From contig VXNF01000014.1 in NCBI GenBank assembly GCA_009840735.1, positions 1 to 64,000 of the forward strand: 64,000 bases of DNA, given 5' to 3'. The position numbers were made by a program, and so were the translations under genes. Below the pieces are notes generated by a model. That model did no database searches. It was not told the DNA's origin and saw only the letters and a list, made by a program, of their open reading frames with translations. How positions within the stretch are numbered: position 1 is the first letter of the stretch; every line of letters starts with the position of its first letter. Source of the DNA: Acidimicrobiia bacterium (GTDB lineage Bacteria; Actinomycetota; Acidimicrobiia; Acidimicrobiales; CATQHL01). Shown piece by piece: positions 51,519 through 59,579 of the stretch.

Positions 51519-52772
51519 TCACTCCGAAGCCCCGCCGTCGATGTCGGTCACCAGAACGCGGGCGATGCGCCGACGCTGCACCCGCTCCACCAGGAAGCGA
51601 TGGCCGTCCACCTCCAGGCTCTCCCCCTCGTCGGGGACCCGCCCCAGCATGGTGAAGATCAGCCCCCCCACGGTGTTCCAGCGACCTGAGGGCAACTCCG
51701 CCGCCAGCGCTTCGGAGAGTTCGCTCAGAGGGACCCGTCCGCTCACCCGGAAGCCGCCGTCCTCCAGCTTCTCCACGAGCGCCTGCTCGACGTCGAACTC
51801 GTCGGTGATCTCCCCCACCATCTCCTCGAGCAGGTCCTCCAGCGTGACGAGTCCCGCGGTGCCGCCGAACTCGTCGATCAGGATCACCAGATGCGAGCGC
51901 CCGGCTTGCATCTCCGCCAGCAGCTCGGCGGTCCGCTTGGTGTCGGGGACGAAGCCGATCTGGCGCATCACCTCGCCCACGGGCCGGTCCTCGCCGTCGC
52001 CGCGCACCGCCGCGATGAGATCCCGCACGTGCGCGAAGCCCACGATGTCGTCTATCCCCTCCCCATAGACGGGGATACGGGTGAGGCCGTTGAACAGGGC
52101 CACCTCCAGGGACGCCGAGACGCTGACGGTGCCGGCGATGGCGACCATGTCCGGGCGCGGCACCATGACCTCGCGGGCGATGGTGTCGCCGAAGGAGATC
52201 ACCGACTCGATGAGGCGGTGCTCCTGGGCTTCGATGCTCGCATCAGCGGCGGCGAGCTCCGCCACGGCCAGCAGCTCCTCCTCGGAGACCGCCTCGGGTT
52301 CGCGCCGGGGGCTCGGCCCGAACCGCCCCGCTCGCTGGGGAAACCCCATGAGCAGCCGCAGCGGCGTGTAGAGCAGGAGGATCCGCAGGAAGGGCGCCAC
52401 AGAGCGCGCCACCCGCTCGGGCCGGCGAATGGCGAGAGACTTCGAGCCGACGCCGATAGCCAGATAGAGCACGACGAGTTCCACGGCGAACGCCACGCCC
52501 AGCGCGCCGGCACCCCAGCGCCGCTGCACCAAGAAGTCCACCAGCGTGGCGATCCCGAGGAGGCTGGCCAGCACCAGGCCGAGCACCAGGGCGAGCACCT
52601 GACGGCGCCGCTCGAGCAGCCAGGCCAGCGCGCTGGACTCGGCGGCCTCCTCTTCGATCAGCACCCTCGCCTGGCTGCGGCGCAGCCGAATCAGGCTCGT
52701 CTCCGCCGCCGACAGCACGACCGCGCAGAGGCTCAGCACCGCCACGCCAGCGATCGCCAGCGCCTCTGTCAC
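51519..52772 (-). CDS. CNNM/CorC-HlyC family membrane protein with CBS pair
   Basis: A 417-residue protein: DUF21/CNNM membrane domain (about 1-130, three to four segments), two CBS domains (about 200-320, REVMVPRPDMVAI and FVPDTKRTAELLAEMQ) and a CorC/HlyC transporter-associated C-terminal domain (RVPLSELSEALAAELP onward). Members of this family are linked to magnesium/cobalt efflux or sensing. GTG start three bases after ybeY. The order ybeY-corC-era is widely conserved. Confidence 0.92.
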   Translation of the reverse strand: MTEALAIAGVAVLSLCAVVLSAAETSLIRLRRSQARVLIEEEAAESSALAWLLERRRQVLALVLGLVLASLLGIATLVDFLVQRRWGAGALGVAFAVELVVLYLAIGVGSKSLAIRRPERVARSVAPFLRILLLYTPLRLLMGFPQRAGRFGPSPRREPEAVSEEELLAVAELAAADASIEAQEHRLIESVISFGDTIAREVMVPRPDMVAIAGTVSVSASLEVALFNGLTRIPVYGEGIDDIVGFAHVRDLIAAVRGDGEDRPVGEVMRQIGFVPDTKRTAELLAEMQAGRSHLVILIDEFGGTAGLVTLEDLLEEMVGEITDEFDVEQALVEKLEDGGFRVSGRVPLSELSEALAAELPSGRWNTVGGLIFTMLGRVPDEGESLEVDGHRFLVERVQRRRIARVLVTDIDGGASE

Positions 52773-52775
52773 CGT

Positions 52776-53387
52776 TCAGCCCGCCCGCCAGGCAGCGGCG
52801 CCCGGCTTGCCAGGGTGGGTGCTGGCCGGTCGGTGGAGCCGGGCGAGCAGGGCGCGGGTTCGCCGCTTCATCCGGAGGGACTCCAGCGGGCCTGCGTGGT
52901 CGTGCCCCAGCAGGTGCAGCACGCCGTGTACGACGAGCAGCGCCAGCTCGTCCTCGAGCGAGTGGCCTGCCTCGCCCGCTTGGCGAGCCGCCACCAGCGG
53001 GCAGACGACGACGTCGCCCATGAGCAGCGGAGGGTCCCCGGCGGGCGCGGCGCGGCGCGCCCGCCGGGAGTTCGCCTCCACCGGGAAGGCCAGGACGTCG
53101 GTCGGGTGATCGCTGTCGAGCCAGTCGGCTGCCAACTCGGCGATCTCGGTCTCCCCCACGAACGCCAGACCCAACTCGGCGGGGCGTCGGACCCCTTCGC
53201 GCTCAGCCGCCGCCGCGGCCAGGAGACCCCAGCGCCCCAAGTCGAGCGGCACCGCCGCCGCGCCGCGGCGCCGGTCGGTCGCCTCCACCGCGACGCACCC
53301 CTGCGCCACCCGCCGGCGATCCGCTCCGTCGGGCCGGTCCGGCGGTCGGTGTGGGTCCGGACGGTCCGCAGATTCGTCCTCGCTCAC
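52776..53387 (-). CDS. ybeY: Endoribonuclease YbeY
   Basis: Metal-dependent RNase (203 aa) for 16S rRNA maturation and ribosome quality control. The zinc triad is in HGVLHLLGHDHAGPLE; upstream DHPTDVLAFPVE and LGDVVVCP-like MGDVVVCPLVA are typical. An N-terminal Arg/Asp/Pro-rich extension of about 45 residues is not conserved, and a later start is possible. The GTG overlaps the phoH stop (GTGA). Confidence 0.93.
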   Translation of the reverse strand: MSEDESADRPDPHRPPDRPDGADRRRVAQGCVAVEATDRRRGAAAVPLDLGRWGLLAAAAAEREGVRRPAELGLAFVGETEIAELAADWLDSDHPTDVLAFPVEANSRRARRAAPAGDPPLLMGDVVVCPLVAARQAGEAGHSLEDELALLVVHGVLHLLGHDHAGPLESLRMKRRTRALLARLHRPASTHPGKPGAAAWRAG

Positions 53388-54373
53388 CCCGACCGGTCCC
53401 GCGGAGGCCCGTCGCCCGCCTCGCTGCTGGCCTTGTCGTAGGCGTTGACGATGTCGGTCACGATGGGATGGCGGACGACGTCCCGGCTGCTCAGATAGAC
53501 GAAACGGACGCCGTCGATGTCCCCCAGCAGCGTCTCGAGGCCGTCGAGGCCGCTGCGACCCCCGGCAACGTCAACCTGGGTCACGTCGCCGGTGATCACC
53601 GCCCGCGACCCGAACCCGATGCGGGTGAGGAACATCTTCATCTGCTCGGGGGTGGTGTTCTGAGCCTCGTCGAGGATGATGAAGCTCCGGTTCAGCGTCC
53701 GCCCGCGCATGAACGCCAGCGGCGCCACCTCCACGATCTCCTGCTCGAGCAGCCGCTGCACGCCCTGGTGGTCCAGCATGTCGTGCAGCGCGTCGTACAG
53801 CGGGCGCAGGTACGGATCCACCTTGGCGGCCACGTCGCCAGGCAGGAAGCCGAGACGTTCGCCGGCCTCGACGGCCGGGCGGGTGAGCACGATCCGCTCC
53901 ACCTCCCGCGCCTGCAGCGCGGCGAGCGCCGCAGCGACGGCCAGCCAGCTCTTGCCGGTCCCCGCCGGGCCGATCGCGAACGTGGCTGTCGCTGAGCGGA
54001 TGGCGTCCACGTACGCCTTCTGGCCCCGCGAGCGGGGGCGCACCGCCGGGCCGCGGGCGCCGCGGAGCACCTCGTCGCTCAGCACTTCGCTGGGGCTCTC
54101 ATCGGCGGCTACCAGGTCGATGACGTGAACTAGCGAGCGCGAGTCCAGCGGGTGGCCCTGGCGGACGAGCGTGATCAGCTCTTCGAGGACCCGCGCCACG
54201 CTCGGCGCGTCCGGGCCGGTGACGGTCACCTCGTTGCCCCGCACGTGGATGCCGCTGTGGGGGAAGGCCGCCTCCAGCAGCCGCAGGTGGCGGTCGGCGG
54301 GCCCGAGGAGGTTGGGCAGCAGGTGATTGCCGGGGACCGTGACCCGAGCCCGGCTGGCGGGCTGCTCAGCCAC
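53384..54373 (-). CDS. PhoH family ATPase
   Basis: A PhoH-like P-loop protein (329 aa from the GTG used). Walker A GPAGTGKS and Walker B FIILDEAQNTTPEQMKMF are present, with a KH-like N-terminal domain and VITGDVTQVD. The PhoH-YbeY pair is conserved and probably works in RNA processing or ribosome maturation. The start is unsure: a TTG three codons upstream is the alternative and neither has a clear ribosome-binding site. Confidence 0.93.
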   Translation of the reverse strand: MAEQPASRARVTVPGNHLLPNLLGPADRHLRLLEAAFPHSGIHVRGNEVTVTGPDAPSVARVLEELITLVRQGHPLDSRSLVHVIDLVAADESPSEVLSDEVLRGARGPAVRPRSRGQKAYVDAIRSATATFAIGPAGTGKSWLAVAAALAALQAREVERIVLTRPAVEAGERLGFLPGDVAAKVDPYLRPLYDALHDMLDHQGVQRLLEQEIVEVAPLAFMRGRTLNRSFIILDEAQNTTPEQMKMFLTRIGFGSRAVITGDVTQVDVAGGRSGLDGLETLLGDIDGVRFVYLSSRDVVRHPIVTDIVNAYDKASSEAGDGPPRDRSG

Positions 54374-54464
54374 CGAGGACAACGCGGGTCGCCAGCGTGG
54401 GCCTGCTTACGGTCCGCAGCGGGCGTCGCTCAGCGCGTCGCCCATCTCGAGGTCCGACAAACGA

Positions 54465-54731
54465 CTAGCTCTCCGGTACCGAGTCTTCCTCGTCCGCATC
54501 GGAGGCCCGCGCCGGAACCGGATCGGGGTAGAGGTGCTTCAGGGTGCCCGGCTCGACCCGGGACTCCTCGATGAATGCGTCGACGTCGCTCGCCTTGAAG
54601 CGGAAGACGCGCCCGAAGCGATACGCCGGGAGCTGCCCGATGTCCACGAACCGGTAGATCGTGCGGGTCGTGAGACCGAGACGTCTCGCCGTGTCTTCGG
54701 TACTGAGCCAATCAATGTCCGATTCCGCCAT
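54465..54731 (-). CDS. BldC-like MerR/excisionase-family DNA-binding protein
   Basis: An 88-residue single-domain winged-helix regulator. The block WLSTEDTARRLGLTTRTIYRFVD is a classical MerR-type helix-turn-helix, followed by GQLPAYRFGRVFRF and DVDAFIEESR. It resembles actinobacterial BldC-type regulators rather than a phage excisionase; no integrase or attachment site is nearby. A Asp/Glu-rich tail follows. The ATG at 54731 is used because the upstream GTG overlaps the likely ribosome-binding site. Confidence 0.85.
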   Translation of the reverse strand: MAESDIDWLSTEDTARRLGLTTRTIYRFVDIGQLPAYRFGRVFRFKASDVDAFIEESRVEPGTLKHLYPDPVPARASDADEEDSVPES

Positions 54732-54815
54732 GTCCGTGAACCTCACAGCCTCGCGTCGTTTCGCCCCCGCTGGTGCATCGGTGTTGCACCACAGAGACTT
54801 AGGGGTTGTCGCACC

Positions 54816-54844
54816 TTGTTACAGGCTGTTGACCAACTTGGCAA
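54816..54844 (-). promoter_or_regulatory. Promoter of the BldC-like gene with flanking inverted repeat
   Basis: On the minus strand TTGCCA (54844-54839) and TAACAA (54821-54816) are 17 bases apart. The inverted repeat CCTTGTT (54814-54820) / AACAAGG (54845-54851) frames the promoter, and a CCAA-C-TTGG palindrome lies at 54833-54841, inside it. The layout suggests a regulator site, perhaps autoregulation. Confidence 0.5.
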
Positions 54845-54911
54845 AACAAGGCGATGCACACGATGCTAGCCGATGTCCTGACGCCACGGGCACCCGCCCG
54901 CAGCGGCCTGC

Positions 54912-55916
54912 TCAACCCGCTGCTCCGACGCTGTCCGGCGCCGCCACGTCCAGCAGGATCTTGCCGAAGTTGGCGTTGGATTGCATGTGGGCGTGCGCTT
55001 CGGCTACCTGCTCGATGCGGTAGCGCCGGTCGATCACCGCCCGGAGCCGCCCCGCCTCGAACAGCGGCAGAACCTCGGCGGCGAAACGTCGGCTGAGGGC
55101 GATCTTCTCCTCCAGCGGGCGCGACCGCAGCACGGTTCCCACAAGGCGGGCGCGCTTGACCATGAGCCGTCCCAGCGGGAGCGTGGCCTCGCCGCCGCCG
55201 AGCAGCCCCACCTGCACGATCGAGCCGCGTTCTGCCAGAGCCGCAAGGTTGCGAGCCAGGTAGTCGCCGCCTACGACGTCCAGAACGACATCGGCGCCGC
55301 GCCCGGCGGTCAGGTCGCGGGTCGCCTCGACGAAGTCCTCGCTCCGGTAGTCCACCGCCAAGTCGGCGCCCAGCTCGCGACATCCCGCCAGCTTCGCGGC
55401 TGAGGCGGTCACCGCCACCGTCGCCCCCAGCGCCTTGGCGAGCTGGATCGCGGCGGTCCCCACGCCCGAGCCGCCGCCGTGGACCAGCGCGGTGCGGCCC
55501 GAGGTCAGCCCGCCTTGGCAGACCAGCGCATCCCAGGCTGTGATCCACGCCTCGGGGATGGCTGCGGCGTCGCTCAGCGCCACGCTCGCAGGGGGGCGAA
55601 GTGCCATCCGCTCGTGGACGACGAGCTGCTCGGCGTAGGCGCCGCCGTCGGTGAGGCCCATGACCTCCTCGCCCGCAGCGATGCGCCGGACTCGCTCGCC
55701 GACCGCGCGGACCCGCCCGGCGAACTCCAGCCCCAGAATCTCCACGGCGGCCTCGGTGCCCGGATAGCGGCCCGTTCGCTGCAGCAGGTCGGCTCGGTTG
55801 AGTGCCGTCGCCACGACGTCCACGAGCAGCTCGTCGGGCCCCGGCGCAGGCGGCTCGACCTCTCCGAGCCGCAGCACCTCGGGACCGCCGTAGCCGGACA
55901 GAACGACGGCGCGCAC
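54912..55916 (-). CDS. NAD(P)H quinone oxidoreductase (zinc-independent MDR family)
   Basis: A 334-residue medium-chain reductase of the quinone oxidoreductase/PIG3 group. N-terminal MRAVVLSGYGGPEVL, LNRADLLQRTGRYPG and nucleotide-binding HGGGSGVGTAAIQLAKALGA are typical. The catalytic-zinc and structural-zinc cysteines of alcohol dehydrogenases are absent. It abuts TauE/SafE: its GTG follows that gene's TAA directly. Substrate unknown, quinone or enone reduction expected. Confidence 0.88.
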   Translation of the reverse strand: MRAVVLSGYGGPEVLRLGEVEPPAPGPDELLVDVVATALNRADLLQRTGRYPGTEAAVEILGLEFAGRVRAVGERVRRIAAGEEVMGLTDGGAYAEQLVVHERMALRPPASVALSDAAAIPEAWITAWDALVCQGGLTSGRTALVHGGGSGVGTAAIQLAKALGATVAVTASAAKLAGCRELGADLAVDYRSEDFVEATRDLTAGRGADVVLDVVGGDYLARNLAALAERGSIVQVGLLGGGEATLPLGRLMVKRARLVGTVLRSRPLEEKIALSRRFAAEVLPLFEAGRLRAVIDRRYRIEQVAEAHAHMQSNANFGKILLDVAAPDSVGAAG

Positions 55917-56756
55917 TTAGGCGAGCCTACCGCTGCCGGGGGCCTCGGAGCCTTCGGGGCGCGCCTGGGGGTCACCGGAGGCGCGGAGCGCGTCGCGAAT
56001 CATGCGCAGGGCGATCATCACGAGCAGCCCGGCGAACAGCGCCGAGGAGAGCCCCGACGGAATCGCTCCCGCCAGCATCCCGCCGCCGAAGGCTGCCAGC
56101 ATGCCCATCGCCCCGACCACTGCGGCGCCCCGCAGGTCCACGTTCTCGTTGCGCAGGTTGCGCAGCGTCCCCACGACGGCCGTCGGGAGCACCACCAGCA
56201 GGGAGGTTCCTTTCGCCGTGACGTCGCCCACGTCGAAGAGCAGCACCAGCGCCGGGACCACTATCACCCCTCCCCCGACCCCCATCAGACCAGCCACGAG
56301 GCCCACCAGCACGCCGCATCCCACGAGACCGAACGCGGCGCCCACCGTCAGGGCCATGGCGCCGACGCCGCCGGTCTCCCCGGCCAGCATGCGCCCGGCG
56401 GTGACCGCCAGCAGCACGACGAAGGCCACCTGCAGGCTCCGCAGGCGCACCCGGTGCAGCAGGTCCACACCGGCGAGGACGCCGAGACCCGATCCGGCGA
56501 AGATCAGCGATGCGGCGACGACGTCCACCGCCTGCTGCAGCGCGTAGGCGACGAGTCCGGCGGCGGCGAACAGGGCCGACGCGGCGAGTGAGGTGCCGTG
56601 CGCCACCCGCTGGCCATAGCCCCCCAGCAGCATCAGACCGGGGGCGATGAAGATTCCCCCGCCCACGCCGAACAGCCCGGCGATGAACCCGGCGGCCACG
56701 CCGACGCCGCGGAGCAGCCACCGCGGGCGGGCTCGCTCGCCGGCGGCCGCCGTCAC
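55917..56756 (-). CDS. TauE/SafE family sulfite/organic-anion exporter
   Basis: A 279-residue membrane protein with eight predicted segments in two repeated halves, each beginning with the family signature (GFIAGLFGVGGGIFIAPGL and GLVAGLMGVGGGVIVVPAL). Members export sulfite, sulfoacetate or other small anions, or transport formate-like compounds. The start overlaps the iron-sulfur protein stop by four bases, so it is likely part of the diaphorase operon. Substrate is not predictable. Confidence 0.9.
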   Translation of the reverse strand: MTAAAGERARPRWLLRGVGVAAGFIAGLFGVGGGIFIAPGLMLLGGYGQRVAHGTSLAASALFAAAGLVAYALQQAVDVVAASLIFAGSGLGVLAGVDLLHRVRLRSLQVAFVVLLAVTAGRMLAGETGGVGAMALTVGAAFGLVGCGVLVGLVAGLMGVGGGVIVVPALVLLFDVGDVTAKGTSLLVVLPTAVVGTLRNLRNENVDLRGAAVVGAMGMLAAFGGGMLAGAIPSGLSSALFAGLLVMIALRMIRDALRASGDPQARPEGSEAPGSGRLA

Positions 56757-57670
56757 GCCGGCGGTCTGGCGTCGGCCGCCAGATCCGTCTCCTTCGGCCG
56801 CTGCTGTCGCGGCCCGCCCGCGTACTCGAATCCGAAGCGGCCCTTGATGCAGAGATGGCCTTCGGTCACCTCGTGGTCCTCCGGCGAGGTGACCCGAAAG
56901 ATCACCTCGTCCTGGGTGTGCAGCTCGAGGTTGCAGCCGACGCCGCAGTAGGGGCAGACCGTGGTGGTCACCGACTGGGCCTCGGGGTCAAACCGGCCCG
57001 AGGCCCGCAAGTCGAACTCCCGGGTGAAGATGAGCGCGCCCGTGGGGCAGACTCCGATGCAGTTGCCGCAGTACACGCACGCCGAGTCCGGCAGCGCCAC
57101 GTCGTACTCGGTGGAGATCCGGGCGTCGAACCCCCGTCCCGCCACGGCGATGGCGAAGGTGTGCTGCGCCTCGGTGCCGCAGGCGTCAACGCACTTGTAG
57201 CAGAGCACGCAGCGGTCGTAGTCCCGGACGTACAGCTCGTCGTGGCGCCGCACCGGCTCGGACAGCCGAGCCCGCTGGGGTCCGTGACGTTCAGGGTCGA
57301 CGCCGTACTCCTCGAGCCAGCGCAGAATGTCCGCCTCGGCGCGGGACAGGTCCACCGAGGAGGCGAGCAGCTCCAGGACCATCCGGCGAGACGCCTGCAC
57401 CCGTTCGCCGCCGGTGCGGATCTCCATGCCCTCGGCCACCCGGCGGGAGCAGGCGGGAACCAAGGTGCGCGAGCCCTCGAGTTCCACGACGCAGACCCGG
57501 CAGGCGTTGACCGGGGTGATCGTCGGCGCCCAGCAGATCGTCGGCACCTCGACGCCTGCGCCGCGGCAGACCTCCAGGATGGTGCTGCCCTCGGCCGCCG
57601 ACCGCTCGACGCCGTCGAGGCGCACCGCCACCTTGCGGCGCGGGATCGCCACGGGCACCGGGCTGCTCAC
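56753..57670 (-). CDS. Truncated formate-dehydrogenase-alpha-like iron-sulfur protein (HoxU/NuoG-type)
   Basis: A 305-residue electron-transfer protein. N-terminal 2Fe-2S domain: CWAPTITPVNACRVC with a fourth Cys in VPAC. Two 4Fe-4S sites: CVLCYKCVDAC and CVYCGNCIGVC. Then the N-terminal Fe4S4 domain of molybdopterin enzymes: CPYCGVGCNLELH and HLCIKGRFGFEY. In NAD-dependent formate dehydrogenase this leads into about 600 residues of molybdenum domain; here the chain ends about 20 residues later. A clean GTGA overlap with both neighbours argues that this short form is stable. Function likely electron relay between NuoEF and a separate partner. Confidence 0.85.
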   Translation of the reverse strand: MSSPVPVAIPRRKVAVRLDGVERSAAEGSTILEVCRGAGVEVPTICWAPTITPVNACRVCVVELEGSRTLVPACSRRVAEGMEIRTGGERVQASRRMVLELLASSVDLSRAEADILRWLEEYGVDPERHGPQRARLSEPVRRHDELYVRDYDRCVLCYKCVDACGTEAQHTFAIAVAGRGFDARISTEYDVALPDSACVYCGNCIGVCPTGALIFTREFDLRASGRFDPEAQSVTTTVCPYCGVGCNLELHTQDEVIFRVTSPEDHEVTEGHLCIKGRFGFEYAGGPRQQRPKETDLAADARPPA

Positions 57671-59436
57671 GGCGAGGCGCCTGCGACGCTGCTGCGGCCA
57701 TCGGCGGCCCCTGCGGCGCCGCCGATGAGGCCCAAGCGCAGAGCCGAGCCGACCGCCGAAGCCGCCGTGTGGCCCAGCCCGCAGATGGAGGCGTCGCCCA
57801 TGACTGCGGCGAGGTCCTTCAGCAGGTCGCCGTCGCCAGCCAGCGCCGAGCCCGAGCGCAGGCGCGCGATCGTCTCGTTCTGGCGCACGGTGCCCACCCG
57901 GCACGGCACGCACTGCCCGCAGGACTCGTCGCGGAAGAAGGCGGTGATCCGCTCCACGATGTCGCCCATGTCTGTCGCCGCGCCGAACACGGTCACCGCG
58001 CCGGAGCCCAGCGTGAGGCCCGCCGCCCCGACACCCTCGAAGGTCAGCGCCACCTCGCCTGCATCCTGGGGCACGAAGCTGCCGGCGGCGCCGCCGAGCA
58101 GCACGGCGCCGGCGTCCCGCGGCGACCCGGCCAGCTCCAACAAGTCACTGAGGCGGGTCCCGAACGGCACCTCGTAGACGCCGGGGAGGGCCACGTCGCC
58201 GGCCACGGAGAACAGCTTGGTGCCGGGGCTATCCGCGGTGCCCACAGCGGAGAAGGCACCCGCGCCCTCGGTCAGGATCACCGGCACGTTGTGGAGCGTC
58301 TCGACGTTGTTGACCACGGTGGGCCGGCCGAACAGCCCTGCCTCGGTCGGGAACGGCGGCTTGGAGCGGGGCTCGCCGCGGTAGCCCTCCAGCGAATTGA
58401 ACAGCGCCGTCTCCTCGCCGCAGATGTAGGCGCCGGCACCCCGCCGAACCTCGATGTCGAAGGCCAGGCCGCTGCTGGCCACGTCGACGCCCAACAGCCC
58501 GTGCCGGCGGGCCTGCTCGACGGCGGCGATGACGCGCTGCTCGGCGGTCGGGTACTCCCCCCTGATGTAGACGTAGCCCTGCGTGGCACCGACGGTAACC
58601 CCGGCGATCGTCATGGACTCGACGAGGGCGAAGGGGTCGCCTTCCAGCAGCACCCGGTCCTTGAAGGTTCCCGGCTCGGACTCGTCCGCGTTGCACACCA
58701 CGTAGCGGTCCCGGCGCGCCGAGGAGGCCACGGCCCGCCACTTCACCCCGGTCGGGAAGGCGGCGCCGCCCCGGCCCCGCAGCCCCGAGTCGGCGATCTC
58801 GCGCAGCACCGACTCGGGCCCCATCGCCAGCGCTGCCCGCAGCGCCCGGTAACCGCCGTGCGCCCGGTACTCCTCGAGACTCGCGGGGTCTGCGGTGCCG
58901 ATCCGCCCGGTCAGCCAGGCGGGCCCCACAGCGACCACACGAGCCGGCGCCGCCTCGGTTCCCGCGGCGGTCCAGCGCGCCGCGTCGGCGCCGGCGCGCT
59001 GCACGAACGCCGCCGGCGCCCGGTCGCACTGTCCGAGGCACGGGCTCGTGTGAACGCCGACCGACTCGCCGCTCTGCCAGCCGTCGTGCCCGTCGGGTTC
59101 GCGGTAGTCGGGATGGAGGCGGCAGACGATGTCGTCACAGACGTGAACGACGGTGCGCGGACCTTCGGTGGTCCGCAGCAGCGCATAGAACGTGGCGACT
59201 CCGAAGGCCTCGGCGCGGGGCACGTCGAGGCGGGCGCACAGCTCCGCCAGCGCCTCCGGGCTAATCCAGCCGACCCGGTCCTGCAGGGCGTGCAGCGCCG
59301 GCAGCAGCAGGTGGCGGCGGTCCGGCCCGCGCCGGATCACCCGAGCCTCAACGGCCTGCACCCGGCGACCAACAACCGCCTCCAGCGCCTCCGCTTCCGC
59401 CGGCGTCGGAGCGGCGGCCGGCGGTCGAGACTCCAT
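57667..59436 (-). CDS. NuoE-NuoF fusion, NADH dehydrogenase/diaphorase subunit
   Basis: A 589-residue fusion. Residues about 20-165 are NuoE-like with a 2Fe-2S site (HVCDDIVCRLHP and PCLGQCDRAPA). Residues about 190-570 are NuoF-like: NADH site LRGRGGAAFPTGVKW, FMN block CNADESEPGTFKDR, and 4Fe-4S site ESCGQCVPCRVGT with a later CGLGH. This is the HoxF/FdsB type diaphorase of soluble NAD-linked hydrogenases and formate dehydrogenases, not a full complex I. It is coupled to the short FDH-alpha-like protein. Confidence 0.92.
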   Translation of the reverse strand: MESRPPAAAPTPAEAEALEAVVGRRVQAVEARVIRRGPDRRHLLLPALHALQDRVGWISPEALAELCARLDVPRAEAFGVATFYALLRTTEGPRTVVHVCDDIVCRLHPDYREPDGHDGWQSGESVGVHTSPCLGQCDRAPAAFVQRAGADAARWTAAGTEAAPARVVAVGPAWLTGRIGTADPASLEEYRAHGGYRALRAALAMGPESVLREIADSGLRGRGGAAFPTGVKWRAVASSARRDRYVVCNADESEPGTFKDRVLLEGDPFALVESMTIAGVTVGATQGYVYIRGEYPTAEQRVIAAVEQARRHGLLGVDVASSGLAFDIEVRRGAGAYICGEETALFNSLEGYRGEPRSKPPFPTEAGLFGRPTVVNNVETLHNVPVILTEGAGAFSAVGTADSPGTKLFSVAGDVALPGVYEVPFGTRLSDLLELAGSPRDAGAVLLGGAAGSFVPQDAGEVALTFEGVGAAGLTLGSGAVTVFGAATDMGDIVERITAFFRDESCGQCVPCRVGTVRQNETIARLRSGSALAGDGDLLKDLAAVMGDASICGLGHTAASAVGSALRLGLIGGAAGAADGRSSVAGASP

Positions 59437-59579
59437 CCTGCCAGCCTAGGAGCGCGCCTCAGCGTCGCAGAGTCAGCCCGTCACACCCGCACCGGACCGC
59501 GCTCAGGCGGCCGAACGGCCACGCAGCAGCTCGGCTAGGCGCGGCGGGCTCAAGTTGGTATGCGTGATGGCCACCCCAG

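Noticed and set aside
59509-59520. GGCCG-AA-CGGCC hairpin after the Rieske gene
   Set aside because: A two-base loop is too tight and no T-run follows, so it is not called as a terminator.
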